From positions 1 through 11,753 of the forward strand of contig WREM01000017.1 of the NCBI GenBank assembly GCA_009779335.1: a DNA stretch of 11,753 nt. Direction: 5' to 3'. How positions within the stretch are numbered: position 1 is the stretch's first letter; every line of letters begins with the position of its first letter. This DNA is from Streptococcaceae bacterium (GTDB lineage: Bacteria > Bacillota > Bacilli > Lactobacillales > Streptococcaceae). Position numbers and translations under genes: made by a program. The notes under the pieces are model-generated. The model saw only the letters and a program-made list of their open reading frames with translations. It did not search any database and was not told where the DNA came from. Of this stretch, positions 6,736 to 11,753 are shown piece after piece.

Positions 6736-8031
6736 TTATTTAAGCTTTTTTCTAAATTTAGCAATGAAAAATCCATCTGTATCTTCCATTTCTGGAGTGA
6801 TAAAAATACATCCATCTTTTATAATCAAAGGATTGTCATGCTTAATTTCTACCTGTTCGAAATTTGGATGAGTTGTTAAGAATTTTTTGACTACATCAAA
6901 ATTTTCCTCATCAAAAATTGTACAGGTACTGTATACCATTATACCATTTTCTTTGAGAGTTTTCGAGGCACTTGACAATATATCTAATTGGATTGCTTGC
7001 AAGTCATCAAAATCTCTTGCTTCCTTGCGATAACGGATATCTGGTTTACGCCGAATCAGACCTATTCCTGAGCAAGGAGCATCTACTAATACTCGGTCAA
7101 ATTTCTCTGAACCAAATTCATTTTCTAAATCTCTGGCATCTGCAATGACGGTCTTTACTTTATCTGCAACTTTCTGACGCACTGCATTTTCTTTGATCAA
7201 CTCTATCTTATGCTCATATAAATCGCAGGCTGTGACTTGCCCTTTTGTGAGTAAGCTTGCAATGTGTGTTGTCTTTCCTCCCGGAGCCGCACAAGCGTCT
7301 AGGACAGATTCTTCTCCTGTCAATTCTAGTTGAGGAGCAACCAGTTGGCTGGTCTCATCTTGAATAACAATCAGCCCGTCTTTGAAAGACTCAGTTTGAG
7401 CAAAATTTCCGTGAGATGTTGTCAGTCCAACAGGTGAAAGCTTAGATTTTTCTAGTTGTGGGAAAAATTCTTGTATCTTTTCAATGCTTGTCAGGTGAGT
7501 GTTGACACGTAAACTTGCCTTGCTTTCTATTTCTAGACTCTCTAATATTTCTCCCGTTCGCTTGCCACCAAATTGCTTAACCATCTTATCCAAGAGAAGT
7601 TTAGGCATAGAATATTTGATTTCCCACGTCTTGGGTTCTTTATTTTGAGCATCTGAACGCATGAAATTACGTAAGACAGCATTAATGAAATTCCCTGCTT
7701 GTTGTCCATCCTTGCGTTTAGCAATTTTAACCGCTTCGTCAACCGCTGCTGATGTAGGCACTTTATCCATGAAAACAATCTGATAAATGGTCATCATGAG
7801 TAGCATCTTGGCCCATGGCTTAGGTTCTTTTTTGAAAAAATCTTCCAAATACCATGCCAACAAATCATGTTTAGACACTACCCCATAGACCAAGGCAGTT
7901 ACAAAGTTACGATCTAAATCTGATAATTCTGAATCTCGTAAATTTCTATCTAACGATATATTGGCATAAGCATCATTTTCAAAAATATCATTCAATATAT
8001 TGAGTGTGACCTGTCGTGCATTATTTCCCAA
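6736..8031 (-). CDS. rsmB: 16S rRNA (cytosine-967-C5)-methyltransferase RsmB (Sun/Fmu)
   Basis: Methylates C967 of 16S rRNA with SAM. 431 residues, normal for the family. The N-terminal NusB-like RNA-binding domain (about 5-125) includes AAVDEAVKIAK (95-105) and NFINAVLRN (114-122). The C-terminal Rossmann methyltransferase has the SAM loop DACAAPGGKTTHIA (245-258), DAPCSG (317-322, Cys320, product release) and YSTCTIF (367-373, Cys370, nucleophile). The start is TTG at 8031, inside the last codons of fmt, with AGGAG 6 nt upstream; no in-frame ATG exists in the next 70 codons, so TTG is well supported. Overlap with fmt is 11 bp. It belongs to the fmt-rsmB-pppL-pknB operon. Confidence 0.96.
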   Translation of the reverse strand: MGNNARQVTLNILNDIFENDAYANISLDRNLRDSELSDLDRNFVTALVYGVVSKHDLLAWYLEDFFKKEPKPWAKMLLMMTIYQIVFMDKVPTSAAVDEAVKIAKRKDGQQAGNFINAVLRNFMRSDAQNKEPKTWEIKYSMPKLLLDKMVKQFGGKRTGEILESLEIESKASLRVNTHLTSIEKIQEFFPQLEKSKLSPVGLTTSHGNFAQTESFKDGLIVIQDETSQLVAPQLELTGEESVLDACAAPGGKTTHIASLLTKGQVTACDLYEHKIELIKENAVRQKVADKVKTVIADARDLENEFGSEKFDRVLVDAPCSGIGLIRRKPDIRYRKEARDFDDLQAIQLDILSSASKTLKENGIMVYSTCTIFDEENFDVVKKFLTTHPNFEQVEIKHDNPLIIKDGCIFITPEMEDTDGFFIAKFRKKLK

Positions 8032-8959
8032 GGCTATCTCCTACTTTTATCTTCTGACCTAAACCATTAAGAAAGCTAACAATATCCATTTGGGGCTTTC
8101 CTGCGGGTTGAACAACGAGTAATTCAATCGCTCCATTCCCAGTTCCTATAATCAGTGATTTTTTAGTTTTTTCAAGCACCTGACCTGCTTGACCTAAACC
8201 TTCAACTTCTTTTACTTGATAAATTTTCAAGCGTTCTTTGTTCCATGTGGTATGAGTCACTGGCCAAGGATTCATCCCTCGCACTTGATTGAAAATCTGA
8301 CGAGCGGATTTGTTCCAATCAATGATTTCCTCTTCAGGAGCAATGTTGGGGCTAAAAGTAGCTTGTGATTCATCTTGTGCTTTGACTTGGATATTTCCAG
8401 CCACATAATCAGGCAAAACTTTCAAAAGCAAATCACACCCAAGAATCGCTATTTTATCAAATAAAGTACCTACATTATCTTCATCAAGTATAGGAATAGA
8501 GTCTTGTGCAATCATCGCTCCTGCGTCCATTTGCTTGACCATTTCCATGATGGTTACCCCTATTTGATTGTCGCCATTGATGAGGGCATAATGAATAGGA
8601 GCTCCACCCCGATATTTAGGGAGTAGAGAAGCATGAACATTGACTGCAAAACCAACTGCATTCAATAACTTTTCAGGCAGAAACTGACCAAAGGCTGCCG
8701 TAACAATTCCGTCTGCTCCTAAAGAAATAATTTCCTCTAATTCAGCACTTCCAGATAGTTTTTCAGGTTGAATAACTTTCAAACCTGATTCAACAGCTAA
8801 TGCCTTGACTGGTGTTTGTCGTAGTTCATGTTTACGTCCTACTTTCCTATCTGGTTGTGTGACAACGGCTAAAATTTCATACTGTTCCTTATTATCCAGT
8901 AAGCCTTGTAAGACTGTAGCTGAAAAATCCGGTGTTCCCATAAAGATGAGTTTTATCAT
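8021..8959 (-). CDS. fmt: Methionyl-tRNA formyltransferase
   Basis: Transfers the formyl group of 10-formyltetrahydrofolate to Met-tRNA(fMet) before translation initiation. The 312 residues match the family. The N-terminal formyltransferase domain (about 1-205) has MGTPDFSA (7-14), NVHASLLPKYRGGAPIH (107-123) and the catalytic set Asn108, His110 and Asp145. The C-terminal OB-like tRNA-binding domain follows (about 206-312). ATG at 8959 with AAAGGGG 6 nt upstream. It is first in the operon with rsmB, pppL and pknB. The gene upstream is mvk, ended by its own terminator, whereas in many relatives priA precedes fmt. Confidence 0.97.
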   Translation of the reverse strand: MIKLIFMGTPDFSATVLQGLLDNKEQYEILAVVTQPDRKVGRKHELRQTPVKALAVESGLKVIQPEKLSGSAELEEIISLGADGIVTAAFGQFLPEKLLNAVGFAVNVHASLLPKYRGGAPIHYALINGDNQIGVTIMEMVKQMDAGAMIAQDSIPILDEDNVGTLFDKIAILGCDLLLKVLPDYVAGNIQVKAQDESQATFSPNIAPEEEIIDWNKSARQIFNQVRGMNPWPVTHTTWNKERLKIYQVKEVEGLGQAGQVLEKTKKSLIIGTGNGAIELLVVQPAGKPQMDIVSFLNGLGQKIKVGDSLGK

Positions 8960-8985
8960 ATCTAACCCCTTTCTTCTTACCTTTC

Positions 8986-8991
8986 ATTATA
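8986..8991 (-). promoter_or_regulatory. -10 box of a probable fmt operon promoter
   Basis: A perfect TATAAT on the minus strand, 26 bp before the fmt ATG, located after the mvk terminator. No convincing -35 at 16-18 bp; the T-rich tract of the terminator occupies that place. Likely start of the fmt-rsmB-pppL-pknB transcript. Confidence 0.55.
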
Positions 8992-9001
8992 ACTTATAAA
9001 A

Positions 9002-9024
9002 AAACAAAAAGCGATGATGTCGCC
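9002..9024 (-). terminator. Intrinsic terminator after mvk
   Basis: GCGA and TCGC (9011-9014 and 9020-9023) pair around a 5-nt loop, with a G-U pair extending the stem. On the minus strand the stem is followed by TTTTTGTTTTTTT. The stem is short but the U-tract is strong. It begins 3 bp after the mvk stop. Confidence 0.65.
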
Positions 9025-9026
9025 AT

Positions 9027-9968
9027 TTATTTTTTATCAAATGAATATATCCATGTGTTTTTTGCTCCAGATTTGAGAAGCTTTTGACTGATGGTGATAG
9101 CTGATTTCTCATCTGCTGCTAAAGCAATCATAACCCCACCAAGACCTGAACCTGTGAGCTTAGCACCCTTAGCTCCTTGTTCAAGAGCAATATTAACGAG
9201 TGCATCGAGCTTAGGATGAGAAACACCAAGATTAGAGAGCACTTTGTGTGCACGAGTCATTACTGATCCCAATTTTTCCACATTGTCCTCTATCATATGA
9301 CTTTTTGACTTTTCAGATAATTGACCCAATTCAAGCATTTTTGAGTGTGTTGCTGATTTTTCTTCTTTGAATTTCTCTTGAACGATGCCAATAGCCTTAC
9401 TCGTTAAACCATATATTCCTGAATCTCCAATGACCAAATAACCGGACAGCTGAGAGGGGACACTTTCTGGCTCTTGCCCCTTAATAAACCATAGCGGACC
9501 CATAGAATTGACCGTTGCCGTATCAATCCCCGAAGATTTACCATGGGTAATATTCTCTGAGAAGTCCGTGAAATACTTGAGCTCTTGCTGAGATAATTCT
9601 ACCTTGAACATATCGAAGAAAGCTCGTGTGATGGACGTAGCAAGAGCCGCAGAAGCTCCTAATCCACGTCCTAAAGGGATATTAGATTCAATTTCTAATG
9701 AGAATGGCATGGATTTGGCTTGAAATTTTTCTAAAAGCTTCAAAATTAGCTGACGAATACCTTGAAATTCGTCTCCCAATAAATCTAATCTTCGACGAAA
9801 TTCATTATTTTCAATATATTGTCCGTATCTTGTTTCTGAAATGGTAATTGTTGTTTTTAATATTTTGACAGGTAAAGCGATCGCTGGTTGATTATAAACC
9901 ACGGAATGCTCTCCAATAAGGATGAGTTTCCCATGCGCACTTCCTATGCCTATTTTATTGTTTGTCAT
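9027..9968 (-). CDS. mvk: Mevalonate kinase (GHMP kinase family)
   Basis: Phosphorylates mevalonate to 5-phosphomevalonate with ATP, the first kinase step of the mevalonate route to isopentenyl diphosphate. 313 residues. GHMP motif 1 is GKLILIGEHSVVY (13-25). Motif 2, the phosphate-binding loop, is PLGRGLGASAA (98-108), with Ala104 where many homologues have Ser. SSGIDT (145-150) carries the catalytic Asp149. Motif 3 is KLTGSGLGG (270-278). The ATG at 9968 gives the family's normal N-terminus (IGIGSAHGK), but no ribosome site is properly spaced: GGAGG lies 28 nt upstream, beyond a hairpin and an ATGTAA start-stop. In many Lactobacillales this gene heads a cluster with mvaD, mvaK2 and fni; none is adjacent here. 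Confidence 0.94.
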   Translation of the reverse strand: MTNNKIGIGSAHGKLILIGEHSVVYNQPAIALPVKILKTTITISETRYGQYIENNEFRRRLDLLGDEFQGIRQLILKLLEKFQAKSMPFSLEIESNIPLGRGLGASAALATSITRAFFDMFKVELSQQELKYFTDFSENITHGKSSGIDTATVNSMGPLWFIKGQEPESVPSQLSGYLVIGDSGIYGLTSKAIGIVQEKFKEEKSATHSKMLELGQLSEKSKSHMIEDNVEKLGSVMTRAHKVLSNLGVSHPKLDALVNIALEQGAKGAKLTGSGLGGVMIALAADEKSAITISQKLLKSGAKNTWIYSFDKK

Positions 9969-10001
9969 CGTTACATGAATAGATCTTTCGACCTTACCTC
10001 C
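9966..10001 (-). promoter_or_regulatory. Unusual mvk translation initiation region
   Basis: Reading the minus strand: GGAGG (9997-10001), a 5-bp stem with a GAAA tetraloop (9981-9994), an ATGTAA start-stop (9971-9976), CG, then the mvk ATG (9966-9968). The distance from GGAGG to the mvk ATG is 28 nt and to the ATGTAA 20 nt. With the 14-nt hairpin folded out these become 14 and 6 nt. The elements are seen directly; a regulatory role is inference. Confidence 0.45.
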
Positions 10002-10039
10002 GTGTTTCTGACTTGATAAGATAAATGTTCTACCTGCTC

Positions 10040-10068
10040 ATTTTATAAAAAATGAAACTGATAATCAA
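10040..10068 (-). promoter_or_regulatory. mvk promoter
   Basis: On the minus strand TTGATT (10063-10068), 17 bp, then TAAAAT (10040-10045). This gives an mRNA leader of about 65 nt before the mvk ATG. The gap 9969-10106 holds no gene I can support. Confidence 0.6.
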
Positions 10069-10072
10069 GTTT
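10044..10072 (-). terminator. Weak possible terminator after rsmI
   Basis: On the minus strand AAAC-T-TGA, loop TTA, then TCAGTTT form seven pairs with one bulged base (10055-10072), followed by CATTTTTTAT. The stem is AT-rich and overlaps the mvk -35, so it may not act as a real stop. Confidence 0.3.
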
Positions 10073-10106
10073 TGTTATAGATTAATTATTACAAGAAATG
10101 CAAACT

Positions 10107-10970
10107 CTACACTCCATGATATTGATTGTATAAGTCTTGTCTGATCAAGCCTCGCTCTTTGGCTACTTGCTTGATGGCTACATTTGGTTTTAGACCCTCA
10201 GTAACTAATTTTTCTATTTCTTCTAAAGGAGTTGATTCTATATCTTCATGAACAGGTTCATGCCCTTCACTCCCCGATACAATAATCAAGCATTCTCCTT
10301 TTATGGCTGATTCATCCAAACTTTCTAGTACCTGTGAGATAGGCCCTCGTCGATATTCTTCGTAAATTTTTGTTAATTCACGAACCAAGGCAACTGATCG
10401 GTTCCCATAAATTTCCTGCATATTTTTCAGTGTGTCTGACACACGATGAGGCGATTCATAGAAGATTTGCGTTTCTGGATAATTTATTTTAGATTGGAAA
10501 AATTCTTTTTGCTGTCCTTTTTTACGAGGAAGAAAACCATAAAATATATGGGGCTGTGGAGCAAGCCCCGAGGCAATCAAAGCCGTAATCCCTGCAGATG
10601 CTCCCGGTAAAGCTACCACATCAATATTTTGTGCAATCGCTTCACAAACCAAATCATGCCCCGGATCAGAAATGCTAGGCATTCCTGCATCTGAAACCTG
10701 TGCAATAGATTTCCCAGATTGTAGAAATTCAATTAATTTGGGGATTTTCTCCTGAGAATTATGTTCATGGAAGGACTCTTGAGAGACTTTAATGTCAAAG
10801 TGATTCAAAAGCTTTTGTGTATTTCTTGTATCTTCACTAGCAATCAAATCTACTGTCTTGAGCGTCTCCAAGGCACGCAAAGTCATATCTTGCATATTCC
10901 CAATAGGAGTTGGGACAAGATAGAGTTTACCCAGAGATTGCTCCCCCTTAAAAGAACGCTGAATTATCAT
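10107..10970 (-). CDS. rsmI: 16S rRNA (cytidine-1402-2'-O)-methyltransferase RsmI
   Basis: SAM-dependent ribose methyltransferase acting on C1402 in the decoding centre of 16S rRNA, paired with RsmH in making m4Cm1402. 287 residues from the chosen start. Tetrapyrrole-methylase fold: LVPTPIGN (18-25), SEDTRNT (45-51), SDAGMPSISDPG (93-104), LPGASAG (121-127) and FYESPHR (170-176). A small C-terminal domain (about 235-287) ends QYHGV. I chose the ATG at 10970: it overlaps the yabA stop as ATGA, has AGGAG 10 nt upstream, and gives the N-terminus MIIQRSFKG, close to streptococcal RsmI. An ATG at 11000 would add ten residues (MCFLYRSTLS) inside yabA and lacks support. Confidence 0.95.
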   Translation of the reverse strand: MIIQRSFKGEQSLGKLYLVPTPIGNMQDMTLRALETLKTVDLIASEDTRNTQKLLNHFDIKVSQESFHEHNSQEKIPKLIEFLQSGKSIAQVSDAGMPSISDPGHDLVCEAIAQNIDVVALPGASAGITALIASGLAPQPHIFYGFLPRKKGQQKEFFQSKINYPETQIFYESPHRVSDTLKNMQEIYGNRSVALVRELTKIYEEYRRGPISQVLESLDESAIKGECLIIVSGSEGHEPVHEDIESTPLEEIEKLVTEGLKPNVAIKQVAKERGLIRQDLYNQYHGV

Positions 10971-11275
10971 TGATAAAGTACTCCTGTACAGAAAGCACAT
11001 GGTTCTTCGTTTTCACGTCTTTGCCCATAAGACACATGACACACATGAAATCCTTCATTGTATAAATCCAATAAAGTAGAATTGGGCTCTTTTTTACCGT
11101 CTTCATCTAAAAGTCCCAAGCGTTCTCGTAATTTTTCATTTTCCATGCGAATACTTGCATTTTCTGTCAGAGTCTGATCAAACGACTGCTTAATTAAAGA
11201 CAGTTGTGCCATTGTATCTGACAAGGAAGACTCTAAATCTTCGATTTTTTTGAAAATTTCTTTTTTTTCAATCAT
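10967..11275 (-). CDS. yabA: Replication initiation control protein YabA
   Basis: Binds DnaA and the sliding clamp DnaN and restrains new rounds of replication. 102 residues. The N-terminal half (about 1-57) is a coiled coil with heptad leucines/isoleucines (KKIEDLESSLSDT, then ENEKLRERLG) that mediates oligomerisation. A linker (58-70) leads to the C-terminal zinc-binding domain with His77, Cys79, Cys93 and Cys96 in GFHVCH and CAFC. All four putative ligands are present. The ATG at 11275 directly abuts the yaaT TAA (0 bp gap), with AGGAAAGG inside the yaaT end as ribosome site. It overlaps rsmI by 4 bp. This yaaT-yabA-rsmI order is common in Firmicutes, usually after the DNA polymerase III delta' gene. 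Confidence 0.96.
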   Translation of the reverse strand: MIEKKEIFKKIEDLESSLSDTMAQLSLIKQSFDQTLTENASIRMENEKLRERLGLLDEDGKKEPNSTLLDLYNEGFHVCHVSYGQRRENEEPCAFCTGVLYQ

Positions 11276-11753
11276 TTAAGCCTTTCCTATTTCTACTAGA
11301 TTAAATTCTGTGATGCTGTCTTCTAATTTGATTTTTACGGTTAAAGAGAGAATGTTCATTCCTATTACCTTACCTATACCTAGACTGGTTTCCACCATTG
11401 TCCCATAATCAGGGAAATCTTTTTGAGCTTGACGGTAAAATTCATCTTCATAGCTGAGACAACACATGAGGCGACCGCAGAGTCCGTTCAATTTGTTTTG
11501 CTTGAATGACAAGTTTTGATTCTTCGCCATTTTTATGGATACTGTCGGAAATTCATAAAGGAAGGTGGAACAGCAGAGCGGACGACCGCAGGGACCTATC
11601 CCTCCCTGCACTTTTGCGGCATCTCGACTGCCAATCTGACGAAGTTCAATACGCACATGGAAGGTCTCTGCCATTTTTTTAAGCAATTCTCGGAAATCCA
11701 CTCGATGCTCCGCTGTAAATGAAAGAAAGAGTTGAGTTTTTTCAAGATTATAG
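11276..11753 (-). CDS. yaaT: PSP1-domain protein YaaT/RicT, 5'-truncated by window edge
   Basis: In Bacillus subtilis this protein joins YlbF and YmcA in the Fe-S cluster-bearing Ric complex, which influences RNase Y-dependent mRNA maturation, sporulation and competence. Whether that holds here is inference. 158 residues are visible of a family length near 260-275. The frame stays open to the right edge: the bases before the GTG at 11701 read QLFLSFTAEHR, continuing into VDFRELL, a known YaaT stretch, so 11701 is internal. Signature cysteines are in GGIGPCGRPLCCSTF and GLCGRLMCC, three in each, including the ligands used for Fe-S clusters. A small beta-rich end (EIGKA) follows. The stop abuts the yabA start. 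Confidence 0.95.
   Translation of the reverse strand, partial: YNLEKTQLFLSFTAEHRVDFRELLKKMAETFHVRIELRQIGSRDAAKVQGGIGPCGRPLCCSTFLYEFPTVSIKMAKNQNLSFKQNKLNGLCGRLMCCLSYEDEFYRQAQKDFPDYGTMVETSLGIGKVIGMNILSLTVKIKLEDSITEFNLVEIGKA

Noticed and set aside
6498..6815. Minus-strand open frame of 105 codons across the pppL start and rsmB end
   Set aside because: Alternate frame of two well-supported genes; no motif and no ribosome site.
7542..7778. Minus-strand alternate frame within rsmB
   Set aside because: Overlaps the NusB-like domain coding region in another frame; nothing supports translation.
10761..10973. Plus-strand open frame opposite rsmI
   Set aside because: Antisense shadow of a gene with clear family motifs.
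11516..11722. Plus-strand open frame opposite yaaT
   Set aside because: Antisense to the conserved cysteine region of YaaT; no independent signal.
1..11753. Mobile elements, CRISPR repeats, tRNA or rRNA genes
   Set aside because: Gaps between genes are all under 140 bp, and I saw no transposase, direct-repeat array or cloverleaf pattern in them.

Overview
The window is a low-GC Firmicutes chromosome segment, most probably from Streptococcaceae. The evidence is the gene order glmU / NUDIX / macP / pfs, the order yaaT / yabA / rsmI, a fmt-rsmB-pppL-pknB operon, a mevalonate kinase and the S15 sequence. Some details fit a Lactococcus-like genome better than Streptococcus: three PASTA repeats, and no liaFSR genes after pknB. 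I cannot prove the genus from the sequence alone. It is ordinary core chromosome. I see no insertion sequence, prophage, CRISPR array, tRNA or rRNA.

Layout from left to right. Positions 1-2787 hold four minus-strand genes, glmU > NUDIX ADP-ribose pyrophosphatase > macP > pfs/mtnN (cut by the left edge). They are driven from an extended -10 promoter at about 2823-2850. proC (2926-3717, plus strand) diverges from glmU and ends in a bidirectional terminator shared with the convergent rpsO. rpsO (4004-3735) has its own promoter, whose -35 box overlaps the pknB stop codon. Next comes the minus-strand operon fmt > rsmB > pppL > pknB (8959-4121), which couples tRNA-fMet formylation, 16S rRNA m5C967 methylation and the cognate PP2C phosphatase / PASTA kinase pair. 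mvk (9968-9027) stands alone between its own promoter and an intrinsic terminator. The right end is a tightly packed minus-strand run, yaaT (cut by the right edge) > yabA > rsmI.

Functional themes are cell-wall precursor supply (GlmU), wall-synthase control (MacP), envelope Ser/Thr signalling (PknB/PppL), isoprenoid precursor supply (Mvk), translation (S15, Fmt, RsmB, RsmI), replication-initiation control (YabA) and autoinducer-2/SAM recycling (Pfs). PknB and MacP, a kinase and substrate pair in pneumococcus, lie within about 5 kb of each other here.

I did not find a clearly new biological system. The most unusual local structures are: (1) the mvk leader, with a strong Shine-Dalgarno 28 nt from the start, a GNRA-loop hairpin in between and an AUG-UAA start-stop just before the gene; (2) a MacP without a threonine in the region where the pneumococcal kinase site lies; and (3) a NUDIX box with two extra residues. 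Two start positions need care: rsmI is better started at 10970 than 11000, and yaaT continues past the right edge rather than starting at 11701.
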